From Phycisphaerales bacterium UBA3190 (GTDB lineage: Bacteria; Planctomycetota; Phycisphaerae; Phycisphaerales; UBA1924): 52,372 nt of DNA. Position numbers and translations under genes: made by a program. The notes beneath the pieces were generated by a model. The model searched no databases. It was not told the DNA's origin and saw only the letters and a list, made by a program, of their open reading frames with translations. Shown in pieces: positions 41,865 through 50,468 of the stretch (the stretch's first letter is position 1; the number at the start of each line of letters is the position of its first letter). The stretch spans positions 71,878-124,249 of the forward strand of contig DEXG01000004.1 in the NCBI GenBank assembly GCA_002364005.1, read 5' to 3'.

Positions 41865-42989
41865 TCAGGTCTTGAGGGCACTGACCTGGGCCACGGCGAC
41901 AATCGACAGGATCATCACCGGGATGAAGACCCCGATCGCAGGCGGCAGCCCTGGGATCGAGGCACTCGCGCCGAGCACCCCACCGATCAGGGCGATGATG
42001 GCCACCGGGGCACACTTGAGTGACTGCACGACCATGTTCTGCGGCTCACGCGTGATGTAGTAGGGCATCGCGATCAGCAACGCCAGCAACGATGAGATCA
42101 TGATCGCGAAGCGTCCCCATTTGATGCGTGCATACCGGGCGCGTTTGACCGGGTCGGTCAGCGTGGGCCGCGCCAGCATCTGAGAGACCTGCGCGAAGCT
42201 CAGCGACTGGGCGTAGGACTCGTAGCGATTCATGCGCAGCTCGTTGGGGTCCAGCGATGATTCGATGCGGTCGATGGGTGTGGGGGGCTGCGGTGTCGAC
42301 ACACCCCGTTGGCGGGCGACGCCGTTGATCAGATCCCATCCCTGATCACGATGGATCGCCTGGTCGGCGGTGATGGCGCGGGTGGCCTTGCCATTCTCAT
42401 CGCGTTCGAGGATGTACACCCCGCTCATGGTGCCGGTGTCGGCATCGAACTCGGCGGCTCGGAACAGGCGGCCGGAGCCATCGAGCGTCAGCGGGACCTT
42501 TGCCCCGCCCAGCGCTCGCGACCCGATGTCGTCGTGATCCCGCACCAGCAGCGGGGCGACGCGTGGAATGACCACCTCGGTATTGATGACCTGCAGCCCC
42601 ATGAACATCAGCGCGATGACCACGACGGGCTTCATGACCCGGTGCAGCCCCACGCCCGCGGCCATGAGTGCGATGAACTCTCTGTTGCGGGTCATCTGCG
42701 CGAAGGTAAAGCCCATCGCGCCCACCAGGATCATCCCGATGAGGAAGCTGTAGAGCTGCAAAAGCTTGGGCCACCAGAAGTCCGCGATCAGCAGCAGGGT
42801 GACGAGCCAGCGTCGAATGCTGCCCGGTGCGTCGCCCCCGTTCTGGGTCGCCAGACGCTCGGCCATCTCCATGAAGCGATCAATGTTGAGCGACGCGTCG
42901 ATCACCACGACAAAGCTGAACAGGATCAGCATCAGCGCGATCACATTGATCAGGTACTGCTTGGCGATATATCGATCGAGCATCATCAT
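41865..42989 (-). CDS. LptF/LptG-family permease (YjgP/YjgQ), LptG-like
   Basis: The 374-residue protein has the family layout: an N-terminal membrane pair (YLINVIALMLILFSFVVVIDA; LLQLYSFLIGMILVGAMGFTFAQMTRNREFIALMAAGV), a periplasmic beta-jellyroll-like middle part (about 140-270) and a C-terminal membrane pair. LptF/G form the inner-membrane part of the lipopolysaccharide exporter. A second family member lies at 45325, so this may be its LptG partner. It is the last gene of the minus-strand envelope block and is convergent with pyrE. Confidence 0.87.
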   Translation of the reverse strand: MMMLDRYIAKQYLINVIALMLILFSFVVVIDASLNIDRFMEMAERLATQNGGDAPGSIRRWLVTLLLIADFWWPKLLQLYSFLIGMILVGAMGFTFAQMTRNREFIALMAAGVGLHRVMKPVVVIALMFMGLQVINTEVVIPRVAPLLVRDHDDIGSRALGGAKVPLTLDGSGRLFRAAEFDADTGTMSGVYILERDENGKATRAITADQAIHRDQGWDLINGVARQRGVSTPQPPTPIDRIESSLDPNELRMNRYESYAQSLSFAQVSQMLARPTLTDPVKRARYARIKWGRFAIMISSLLALLIAMPYYITREPQNMVVQSLKCAPVAIIALIGGVLGASASIPGLPPAIGVFIPVMILSIVAVAQVSALKT

Positions 42990-43013
42990 GAGTGGTGCCC
43001 AGATCGTAGCGAC

Positions 43014-43619
43014 TCAGAAGGGCATGCGATACTTGGGGCGGAGCCCTTCGACATGGGCACCGGCGAAATAGCACATCATGCGTGCCGATCCCCAGCCCAG
43101 CAGGGCCCCCCCGAAGACATCGGTGGCAAAGTGGGCGCCCGTGAGCATGCGGGTGATGCCGCACCCGACTGCCAGCATCAACAGCAGTCTATTTGCTTTG
43201 GGCAGGAAGCAGGCAAGCATGAGGCAGCCGCCGAAGGCGACGGCGGTGTGCGACGAGGGGAAGCCCAGGTTCGAGCCATCGCTGAACCCGGAGAAGAATC
43301 CCCTGAAGTGATACCAGCCGGGCTGGATGTCGCTGTTGATCACCGGGCGTTCTCGCGCGACGATCAGCTTGGTCAGTTCCGCGAAGGCACCCGAGATGAG
43401 CGCTGAGAAAAAGATCGCCAAACCCCGATGCCGGTTGCGGTCATGGGCGATGTAGACCGAGCCCACGATGATCCATGTGCCCATATACCCCATAATGCGC
43501 AGCAGGCGGTACCAATCGTGATACTCGATATGCTGCAGTGGCTTGTGGTAGAAGATGTGCAACAGCGGGATGTCGAGCAGGGACAGCAGCGCGAAAGCAC
43601 CGAAGATGAACAGGGCCAC
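43014..43619 (-). CDS. PAP2-family membrane phosphatase
   Basis: The three PAP2 motifs are present: KLIVARERP near residue 85, PSSHT near 122 and RMLTGAHFATDVFGG near 160. Five or six hydrophobic segments surround them. Members dephosphorylate undecaprenyl pyrophosphate or lipid-A-type phosphates on the outer face of the inner membrane. The frame remains open upstream of the GTG at 43619 with a basic run (LSPREKRSRRAKGARVALF) and an AAGGAAGGG further up, so the true N-terminus may be longer with a non-standard start. It lies between the lptG-like gene and the GT39 gene. Confidence 0.85.
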   Translation of the reverse strand: MALFIFGAFALLSLLDIPLLHIFYHKPLQHIEYHDWYRLLRIMGYMGTWIIVGSVYIAHDRNRHRGLAIFFSALISGAFAELTKLIVARERPVINSDIQPGWYHFRGFFSGFSDGSNLGFPSSHTAVAFGGCLMLACFLPKANRLLLMLAVGCGITRMLTGAHFATDVFGGALLGWGSARMMCYFAGAHVEGLRPKYRMPF

Positions 43620-43712
43620 CCGCGCGCCTTTGGCGCGTCGGCTTCGCTTCTCTCTCGGGCTCAGGTAACGCAGAACGGGTCCCTTCCTTGAGCGAAAAGT
43701 CTATTCGAGAGA

Positions 43713-45320
43713 TCAGTTGTCCTGTGTGTGCGGGGTCCAGTTTTCGAAGCTTTTGAATAGAAGACCGGTATAGGCAGTGCCGTGTGATTTCGGTTCGTTC
43801 TTGAGTGGTTCGATCGGTGTGATCGCATCAAACGCGGAGTCCCAGTGTTTGGGCGGCCCGCCGAGCAGCAGCGCGGGGCGACCACGCAGCCGTGCGAGCG
43901 TGTCCGGGTTGCCCAGGTCGGTCTGGTCCCACATGTCGTACTGCGTCTTGCGCCCGCCGATGTGCGCGCTGGAGCAGTACACCACTGGGTGGTCGGGCAG
44001 GTAGAACGCCAGCAGCGAGGCACGCCCGTAGTGGTTGGTGATGACAAACGGCTGCTGCCCGGTCTGTGCTTGCAGCTCGTCAAGCACCCGCTGGGCATCG
44101 AGCGCGTGTTCGCGCATGCCGGTCATGCGATAGAGCGGGATGAGCTCGCCGATGCCGGGCACCTTGGCGATGTTCTGTGCCCCGGGGAACAGCAGCATCG
44201 CCCCCATCCCGACAATGATCGCCGCACCCCAGAAGAACTTGACCGGGTGGCTGACGCGGGTAACGCCGTCCCAGACCGCCCAGGCCGCGGGGGGGATCAG
44301 AGTGACGAAGGCGGCCATGGCCCAGTTGCCCTCGGTCTGGGTGACCAGTGAAATCAGCAGGTAGAAGACCAGCATGGGCAGGGCCATGACCACGCACGCG
44401 CGGATCGTCCGCACGGTGCGTTCGTCGGCTCGCTTGGGCGCGGTGAACCAGGCGAAGGCAGCCAGGGCGATCACCGGCCCGCCCACGAGCAGCTGCAGCG
44501 CGATGTACTCGAAGAACCAGACGATCGTCCAGGGCTCGCGTGGGCCCGCGGCGGTGTTGGCCGTGTCTCCGCCGGGTGCCCCCAGATGCCCGAGCAGATG
44601 CCGCACCGTCGCCCAGTCGTGCTGGCTGTTCCAGATCCCGACCGGGATCAACCCCAGCAGCGAAACAATCAGCCCCGCCAGCAGCCATCCCCAGCGCAGC
44701 TTGGGGCGACCGGCGCGGGTGACCCAGAGGGCCAGCAGCACGCTGGGCAGCAGCATCAGGATGGTGTACTTAAAGAGGAACCCGACCGCGACGCAGAGCC
44801 CGAAGCCCAGCCACGAACGGTGGTGGCCTCCCAGTATTGCCCGCAACGCGAAGGAGGCGCCCCATGCCCAGCAGGCGATGTAGGGGGCATCGATGGTCAT
44901 CAGCATGGCCGCGACGGCAAAGCCGGGGATGCAGTTGTAGAGCAGGGCGCTGAGGAACGCGAGGCGACGGTCTTCTAGCAGTTCCAGGGTGGAGCGCATG
45001 ACCGCGACGGTCCCGATCGCGGTGGCGATGGCCGCGGGCAGGCGGACCGCGAACTCGGTGTCGCCGAGCAGTCGTGTCGAGGCCCAGATGACCCACGCCA
45101 CGCCCGGGCCCTTGGAGTAGTACGACCAGTCGAGTCGGCGTGCCCATTCCCAGTAGTGGGCCTCGTCCTCGATGAGTGTGAATGGTGAGACAGACTGCCA
45201 GATCACCCGCAGGGCCAGCAAGGTCAGGATCAGCACCCATCCCATCGGTGCCAGCCGCACGATCGCGCCCCACCAGGGTTGATGCAGGGTGGGTTGTGGC
45301 TCGTGCGATCCGGTTTGCAT
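43713..45320 (-). CDS. Glycosyltransferase family 39-like membrane protein (ArnT/PMT fold)
   Basis: The 535-residue protein has about 11 membrane segments and the acidic first-loop motif EDEAHYWEWARRLDWSYYSKGPGVAW near residue 51, which is the catalytic region of polyprenyl-phosphate-dependent transferases such as ArnT. The family moves a sugar from undecaprenyl phosphate to lipid A or to protein. A C-terminal soluble part of about 110 residues is present. It starts four bases after lptF and is followed by a PAP2 gene, which could recycle the lipid carrier. The sugar is unknown. Confidence 0.87.
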   Translation of the reverse strand: MQTGSHEPQPTLHQPWWGAIVRLAPMGWVLILTLLALRVIWQSVSPFTLIEDEAHYWEWARRLDWSYYSKGPGVAWVIWASTRLLGDTEFAVRLPAAIATAIGTVAVMRSTLELLEDRRLAFLSALLYNCIPGFAVAAMLMTIDAPYIACWAWGASFALRAILGGHHRSWLGFGLCVAVGFLFKYTILMLLPSVLLALWVTRAGRPKLRWGWLLAGLIVSLLGLIPVGIWNSQHDWATVRHLLGHLGAPGGDTANTAAGPREPWTIVWFFEYIALQLLVGGPVIALAAFAWFTAPKRADERTVRTIRACVVMALPMLVFYLLISLVTQTEGNWAMAAFVTLIPPAAWAVWDGVTRVSHPVKFFWGAAIIVGMGAMLLFPGAQNIAKVPGIGELIPLYRMTGMREHALDAQRVLDELQAQTGQQPFVITNHYGRASLLAFYLPDHPVVYCSSAHIGGRKTQYDMWDQTDLGNPDTLARLRGRPALLLGGPPKHWDSAFDAITPIEPLKNEPKSHGTAYTGLLFKSFENWTPHTQDN

Positions 45321-45324
45321 GGGC

Positions 45325-47025
45325 TCAGAACCTCGCGAGTCGTCTGAACGAGATCAGCGTATACACCATCAACGCCAGTACGCCCAGGTAGATGAAGGGC
45401 AGGCCCACCGTGCCACGCTCATGGACCGCCTCCTGGCCGCTGGCGATCATGATGATCGTCCCCAGTGCCGGGAAAAAGCTCCACAGGTACACGACCAGCG
45501 GCTGCGCGTTGCGCAGACGCAATGCGATCACCGATCCCGCGAGCACCATCGTGAACGCGGCCAGGGACATGGCCCAGCGCTCGTGCTGCTTGGAGAGGAT
45601 CTCCCGTTGCAGGTCGTCGATCTGCAGACGCAGGCGATTGACGGGCTTGACCAGGTACTCGGCGTAGCTCGGGGATGATTCATCGATATAGGGAGCCGCG
45701 TGCTCGAGCAGCTGGTAGCTCGGCAGCTGCAACAGTTCGCTGAGCGGGTCGTGGTCGAACCGCAGGCCGGCGTACTGGGTGGCGCTCTGCTCGGTGGTGG
45801 TCCCGTCCTCGCCCAGGATCATCACGCCCTCGAGATCGAGCATGAACGAGAGGGTGGGGGTGTTGAAGGCGGGGTTGCTCAGCGGGTCATTGGTTCGGGC
45901 CCGCTCGGGCTGGAGGGTGGCGCTCTGGGCCCGGAGCCGATCGATGCGTCCTGAGCCCGGGTTGCTGACCTGGATCTCTATAGCGCCGGTGACGCTATCG
46001 GGGTGCAGCGACCAGCTGTCGTTCTTCGCCGTGAAACCGCCGGCCAGGATCGTGACGCGTTGCCCGGCGGGGCTGGTCAGCTCGATGCTCTCGCCCCGGC
46101 TGGCGCGTTGCCTGACATCCCGGTAGACCTCGATCGACGCGATGCCCTTGGCCAGGTCGACGCGTTTGGTATCGACGAAGTTCATCTGGTCCGGGTCGCT
46201 CTTGAGCTGGATCATCTCAGCCCCGGTCATGAACTTGGGATCGTCCTTGAACACGCGCGGGATTGGGAAGGCGGGCAGCGTGAACGGGTCGACCGTGATG
46301 GGCGAGCCCTCGCGGTCGATGGTCAGGTCGATGAACTTCATGAGCACGGCGGTGGCGTCGTCGTTGCCGATGCGGGCCCGGTCTTCGTTATTGAGCGACC
46401 ACACGGGGCGGATTTGGATCCACGCCCGCCGCGCGGTGCCATCGATCGAGACGACGCCGTTGTCGTCGGCTTTGACGATCGCGACGCCGCCGAGCATGTA
46501 CTGGTCCATGACGGGCGAGCCCCGGTCGGGCTCGACATGCTGGACGACATCGGCGTGGATCTCGTTGCTGCCGATGCGGGCCGACTCGCCGTTCTGCAGC
46601 GAGCCCACGAAGATCTTGGCGAAGTCCTGGGTGATCATGCGATCCATCTCCTTGAGGAAGCGCGGGATGACCTGGTCGTTGAGCCCGAAGATGATGCCCC
46701 CGAGCATCAGCCCGGAGAGGATCGAGGGGATCAGGAACTTCTTATGGCTGATGCCCGAGGCGTAGACCGCCGTCACCTCGTTCTCGCTGGACATGCGGTG
46801 GAACGCGATCGTCGCCGCGAAACCGGCGGCGAAGGGCGTGGCGTACGCGAGCATGGGCGGGATGGCCAGCACCATGAACTTGAGCGCCTGATCGGCGCTG
46901 AGCTTGCCGTCGGCCAACGGCTTGATGGTGACAGCGAACGCGATCGTCGCGACAAGCACGGCCGTCGTGAGCAGCAGCAGCCGCCAGAACTCGAGCGAGA
47001 TGGAGCGCCAGAGCGTCCAGAGCAT
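45325..47025 (-). CDS. LptF/LptG-family permease, LptF-like, enlarged periplasmic domain
   Basis: Membrane segments lie at the N-terminus (LLLLTTAVLVATIAFAVTI, FMVLAIPPMLAYATPFAAGFAATIAFHRMSSENEVTAVYASGISHKKFLIPSIL) and at the C-terminus (about 470-560: MSLAAFTMVLAGSVIALRLR, FPALGTIIMIAS, PFIYLGVLALMVYTLI). The SSENEVTAVYASG block is typical of the family's coupling helix region. At 566 residues it is about 200 longer than usual; the extra residues are in the periplasmic part. The GT39 gene follows after four bases. Confidence 0.86.
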   Translation of the reverse strand: MLWTLWRSISLEFWRLLLLTTAVLVATIAFAVTIKPLADGKLSADQALKFMVLAIPPMLAYATPFAAGFAATIAFHRMSSENEVTAVYASGISHKKFLIPSILSGLMLGGIIFGLNDQVIPRFLKEMDRMITQDFAKIFVGSLQNGESARIGSNEIHADVVQHVEPDRGSPVMDQYMLGGVAIVKADDNGVVSIDGTARRAWIQIRPVWSLNNEDRARIGNDDATAVLMKFIDLTIDREGSPITVDPFTLPAFPIPRVFKDDPKFMTGAEMIQLKSDPDQMNFVDTKRVDLAKGIASIEVYRDVRQRASRGESIELTSPAGQRVTILAGGFTAKNDSWSLHPDSVTGAIEIQVSNPGSGRIDRLRAQSATLQPERARTNDPLSNPAFNTPTLSFMLDLEGVMILGEDGTTTEQSATQYAGLRFDHDPLSELLQLPSYQLLEHAAPYIDESSPSYAEYLVKPVNRLRLQIDDLQREILSKQHERWAMSLAAFTMVLAGSVIALRLRNAQPLVVYLWSFFPALGTIIMIASGQEAVHERGTVGLPFIYLGVLALMVYTLISFRRLARF

Positions 47026-47050
47026 GGTTGAACAATAGGGGCGAGCAACT

Positions 47051-47141
47051 CGACGAGCCGCGAGGGTGAGGGAGCGGTCTTGAGTTGTGGTGTTCGGGGA
47101 TGGCGCAAAGAAAACCGCTCCCTTCCGGTCGCGGCTCGTTG
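47051..47141. repeat. Large interrupted inverted repeat
   Basis: Left arms CGACGAGCCGCGA (47051-47063) and GGGAGCGGT (47070-47078) pair with ACCGCTCCC (47114-47122) and TCGCGGCTCGTTG (47129-47141), with a six-base internal mismatch on each side and a 35-base loop. It lies between the stop of the RNase Z-like gene and the lptF start. It has no T-run on the minus strand. Confidence 0.75.
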
Positions 47142-47151
47142 AAAATCGACA

Positions 47152-48084
47152 TCAGTCCCTGTTCGAGAGCTCTTCTTCGAGCAAGCGGGCCTCCTCGGCC
47201 TGCTCGTCGTAGCGGGCCCGGTTGGTGCGGTGGTCCATCAGGAAGTGGACCTTGCTCGCCAGCTCCTTGCCCGCCAGCTGGTTGAGCTGCTTGCGTGCCT
47301 GCCCCAGGTGGGTGCGTCGGGAGATATGGACGATGACCATGTGCTCGCACTCGGCGACCTTGAGCCATTCGACGAGGTCGTTGACATGCATGTGCATGCC
47401 GATCTTGGCCCGCTCGGTGTGGTCGGGTTCAAAGAAGGTGCACTCGCTGACGATCACCTGGGCCTTGCGGACATCGTCCCGCAGCAGGTGCGCGCCCGGG
47501 AGGGTGTCGCCGGTGTAGGCCAGCAGCGGGACCTCCAGGTGGTTGACGATGTCCTCGCCCCGCATCTTCATCTCTCTGAGCTTTTCCTGAGGCAGCCCCT
47601 GCAGGTGCTCCTTGAGCTTGGTGCGCTTCTCGACGATCACATAGCCCATCGAGGGGGCGGTGTGCTCGGTGTGGAAGGCGCGGAGCATGATGTTGTTCTT
47701 GAGCTGGATCTCCTGCTCGTGCTCCAGGGCGATCAGCTCGTAGGGGGTCTTCTGACGCTCGAGGTTCTGGAACCCGGTCATCATCCCACGCACATCGCTC
47801 TCGATGCGTGCATCGCACACCAGCGTGCCCGGACCCATGCCCTGGAAGTTGCGCTGCGAGCACCAGTACGCCAAGCCGCCAATGTGGTCCATGTGCCCGT
47901 GCGAGATGGCACAGAACTTGGCGGCCAGTGCGGATCTGGGCGAGAAGCCCATATCGAAGCAGACATCCATCTCGGGGATATTGATCGTGGTGGCTTCGCC
48001 CGCGACCGAGTAGCCCTGCACACGAAACGGCGGCAGGTACAGGAATCCGAGTGCCCCGTCGCGGGGTGGTGGTTTGGGGATCAT
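47152..48084 (-). CDS. MBL-fold hydrolase, RNase Z-like
   Basis: The metal-binding motif SHGHMDHIGGLAYW near residue 60 is intact, followed by FHTEHTAPSMGYVI, a GDT aspartate in LLAYTGDTLPG near 193, and VIVSECTFFEPDH; a C-terminal IVHISRRTHLGQ fits the RNase Z family's final His motif. The 310-residue protein could process tRNA 3' ends, but it lacks an obvious exosite of classical RNase Z, so a related nuclease or hydrolase is possible. ATG 48084 is preceded by GGAGTTC and the conserved beta-strand pattern begins soon after. Confidence 0.82.
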   Translation of the reverse strand: MIPKPPPRDGALGFLYLPPFRVQGYSVAGEATTINIPEMDVCFDMGFSPRSALAAKFCAISHGHMDHIGGLAYWCSQRNFQGMGPGTLVCDARIESDVRGMMTGFQNLERQKTPYELIALEHEQEIQLKNNIMLRAFHTEHTAPSMGYVIVEKRTKLKEHLQGLPQEKLREMKMRGEDIVNHLEVPLLAYTGDTLPGAHLLRDDVRKAQVIVSECTFFEPDHTERAKIGMHMHVNDLVEWLKVAECEHMVIVHISRRTHLGQARKQLNQLAGKELASKVHFLMDHRTNRARYDEQAEEARLLEEELSNRD

Positions 48085-48228
48085 GGGTGAACTCCGATCA
48101 CAGCGGTTTCGCGCTGGGATAGTGCTGGTTGTGGTGTCTCAACGATGGGACGGGGAAGTTTAGGCCGACGCCTTGCATGCCGCCTATGTGGCACCGAACG
48201 GGGCGAGTGCTCGTATCCAGGGATGTTG

Positions 48229-48256
48229 TAAAAATTTCCCGCAAAGTGTCCGATAA
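48229..48256 (+). promoter_or_regulatory. Weak sigma-28-like promoter
   Basis: TAAA at 48229 and TCCGATAA at 48249-48256 resemble the flagellar consensus TAAA-N15-GCCGATAA with one extra spacer base. The site is 48 bases before the gene at 48305. A chance match is quite possible. Confidence 0.25.
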
Positions 48257-48304
48257 GTCGAAACAAAGCGGCAAGGAAAGTGTAGAAACGAAGGGAGTTG
48301 GAAT

Positions 48305-49420
48305 ATGTGGAAGCGAAGGATCGCGTGCGGGGTATTGGGAGTCGGGTTGCTGGCTGGTGGCACGCTGGCAGGTGACAACACGCTGTCGATTTATGGCAGC
48401 CAGTTTATCAAGATTGGCGATCCGGGCAACCGGGACACGATGGCCGGAGAGGTTCCGATGTACCCCGATGTGCACATCGGCGGCGTTGACCATGAGTTCT
48501 GGCTTGCATCAACAGAGGTCACCGTCGGGCAGCACTTTGAGTTTGTTCAGGCCTACTACCCTATCTATGTCAAGAACACGGGTCATACTTTGGCTTCTAG
48601 CGAGTTTGTTGGGTATGACATCATCGCGGCGCCTGATGAGATCATCATTCGCCCGTCGGCTGATCCGGGCGAGTCGACCCAGATGTCATGGGAGTACGCG
48701 GCGAGGTACATTAACTGGCTTCACAACGGAAAAGTGAACGAGGAATGGGCCTTCGAGACCGGTGTATACGATACATCGACATTTTTTCAGGATGACGACG
48801 GGGTCTGGCATCATCAGGCCGTTCGGAACCCCGATGCCCGCTTTTTCCTGCCAACATGGGACGAGTGGACCAAGGCGGGGTACTGGGATCCTCAGAAGAA
48901 CAATGGCAAGGGCGGGTACTGGCGATACCAGAACTCGTCGGATACCGAACCCGTCCCGGGATTGCCAAGCGAGGGCGGTGAACGCAACGCGGGCGATTCC
49001 CCGCCCTTCCCCCTTGTGGTCGGCTCGTATCCCAATGTGAAGAGCCCCTGGGGGATGCTCGACATGGCGGGCGGGCAATCGGAGCTAACCGAGTCCGCGA
49101 TAACGCCCGATCGTTTGAATACGCGCATCTTCGGCGGGACACCATATGGATACGATTACTACGGCGACTTCGATTCACGGGACATCATCGCGTACGGGAA
49201 TACCGGCTCGGCAACAAGTCTTTCAGTTGGTCTTCGTCTCGGCGCGGCAAGCGGGACTCATCCTGCGGACCTGAACGAGGACGGGTGGGTGAACTTTTTC
49301 GATGTGTCACTCTTCATCCGCTGGTTCATCGACCACAATGAGCGCGCCGATTTTCACCTAGATGGCGTGTTTGATGCAGATGATGTGCGCGTGTTTCTGG
49401 GATTTGTGGCCGCGCAGTAG
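48305..49420 (+). CDS. Secreted FGE-sulfatase-fold protein with a dockerin-like C-terminus
   Basis: A short signal peptide (RRIACGVLGVGLLAGGTLAG) precedes an FGE/SUMF1-type domain: WLASTEVTVGQHFEFVQAYYP near residue 75, MSWEYAARYINWLHN, ARFFLPTWDEWTKAGYWDPQ near 180, and SPWGMLDMAGGQSELTES near 245. The catalytic cysteines of true formylglycine-generating enzymes are absent: the only cysteine is in the signal peptide. The last 50 residues (ADLNEDGWVNFFDVSLFIRWFIDHNERADFHLDGVFDADDVRVFLGFVA) are two calcium-loop-like dockerin repeats common in secreted proteins of this lineage. GGGAG precedes the ATG. The gene has more T-ending codons than its neighbours. Function is unknown; a surface binding protein is likely. 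Confidence 0.82.
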   Translation: MWKRRIACGVLGVGLLAGGTLAGDNTLSIYGSQFIKIGDPGNRDTMAGEVPMYPDVHIGGVDHEFWLASTEVTVGQHFEFVQAYYPIYVKNTGHTLASSEFVGYDIIAAPDEIIIRPSADPGESTQMSWEYAARYINWLHNGKVNEEWAFETGVYDTSTFFQDDDGVWHHQAVRNPDARFFLPTWDEWTKAGYWDPQKNNGKGGYWRYQNSSDTEPVPGLPSEGGERNAGDSPPFPLVVGSYPNVKSPWGMLDMAGGQSELTESAITPDRLNTRIFGGTPYGYDYYGDFDSRDIIAYGNTGSATSLSVGLRLGAASGTHPADLNEDGWVNFFDVSLFIRWFIDHNERADFHLDGVFDADDVRVFLGFVAAQ

Positions 49421-49503
49421 TGGTCGCTGAAATAGTCAGTCAATAGGCAGGCCGCAGGGATCGTGCATTTGAACGACCCCGTTGAGTCTCGTCAGTTGCT
49501 TGG

Positions 49504-49532
49504 GTGGCCGCTCATTGCCATTCGCGGCTGGT
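49504..49532 (+). repeat. 29-bp repeat, copy 1
   Basis: The unit begins GTGGCCGCTCATTGCCATTC and ends GCGGCTGGT. Its exact reverse complement is at 50296, so the two face each other across the zinc-ribbon gene. A shorter partial similarity (GGCC-CAGGGATCGTGC) is found at 49450-49468 and again next to copy 2. Confidence 0.9.
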
Positions 49533-49550
49533 TGATGACTCTCACGCGGC

Positions 49551-50258
49551 TCATGCGAGAATCCCATGCTCATGGCCGCACTCGGGGCAGATCGGCCCGG
49601 GCAGATCATGGCAGTCGTAGGCGCAATGAACACATACGCCATCCGGCCGAAGATATTTTCGACACCACCACAACCGTGTTCGGACATATGCGCGTGCGAT
49701 CTTGGCCGCGAGATACAGCAGCAGCGCGTTGACTAGCAGCTTGATCGCCACCCCGGGCACATCCACGATCGGCACGAAGACCGAACCGTTCGCCGGTTGG
49801 AGGTACCGAACATTTCTCATCGCGCCGGCGATGTCCCGGCGCAGGGCGAACTGCTGCGAATCGCTCACCGGCTGATATTCCCCGTGGCTCCCCTCCCGCG
49901 CTTCGAAGTGGAGATAGCGGTGATCTTTGCCGAGCGACCAGAGCGAGAAGTGACGGAAGGCCGTGCGTGTATAGGTCCAGTAGAACCCCGCGATGACGAT
50001 CGGGCCGCGGTCGTAGTCGGGGTCGCTGTAGGAAGCGATGAACTCGTCCTCGCCCACGATCTCGTACCCGTGATTCTGTCTGCGGCAATAGAACTGCTCG
50101 CCATCGCGTAAAGTGGTCGTTTCGCTGGGAGGAAATTTGTAACGCACACACCCGGTGTACGCCTTGGGCACAGCGAGATAGATACCGAACTGAACGATCA
50201 GCAGCAGGATGACATACCACACCCCGATCGTCACCCGGCTCGCTCGCGCACTTTCCAT
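49551..50258 (-). CDS. Membrane protein with C-terminal zinc ribbon
   Basis: The 235-residue protein has a first membrane segment at residues 8-30 (VTIGVWYVILLLIVQFGIYLAV), a 130-residue extracytoplasmic part containing two cysteines, a second segment near 165-190 (GVAIKLLVNALLLYLAAKIARAYV) and a cytoplasmic tail ending CVHCAYDCHDLPGPICPECGHEHG. This CxxC...CxxCG pair is a zinc ribbon of the CxxCGYDLxG style frequent in this lineage. The function is unknown. It is the only gene between copies 1 and 2 of the 29-bp inverted repeat and is not obviously co-transcribed with its neighbours. Confidence 0.72.
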   Translation of the reverse strand: MESARASRVTIGVWYVILLLIVQFGIYLAVPKAYTGCVRYKFPPSETTTLRDGEQFYCRRQNHGYEIVGEDEFIASYSDPDYDRGPIVIAGFYWTYTRTAFRHFSLWSLGKDHRYLHFEAREGSHGEYQPVSDSQQFALRRDIAGAMRNVRYLQPANGSVFVPIVDVPGVAIKLLVNALLLYLAAKIARAYVRTRLWWCRKYLRPDGVCVHCAYDCHDLPGPICPECGHEHGILA

Positions 50259-50295
50259 AAGACGCTATACGGGGATTACTTGATCGAGTTCCTTC

Positions 50296-50324
50296 ACCAG
50301 CCGCGAATGGCAATGAGCGGCCAC
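50296..50324 (-). repeat. 29-bp repeat, copy 2 (inverted)
   Basis: Exact reverse complement of copy 1. With copy 1 it brackets 821 bp (49504-50324). No target duplication is visible outside either end. Confidence 0.9.
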
Positions 50325-50415
50325 AGGGATCGTGCGTCCTTGCGTCCCAATCGCGTTTCAAGATGCTCTGGTGGTCTCCTCACGATGCACCGGCGGCGAC
50401 GATCGAGCGGTCGCC

Positions 50416-50444
50416 GTGGCCGCTCATTGCCATTCGCGGCTAGT
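50416..50444 (+). repeat. 29-bp repeat, copy 3
   Basis: Identical to copy 1 except for one base (GGCTAGT in place of GGCTGGT). It faces copy 2 across 91 bp, making a 149-bp inverted-repeat unit, as in REP/BIME-type palindromic elements. It lies 24 bp before the VTT gene. Confidence 0.85.
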
Positions 50445-50468
50445 CAATCCATCCCCTATCATCGCCTC

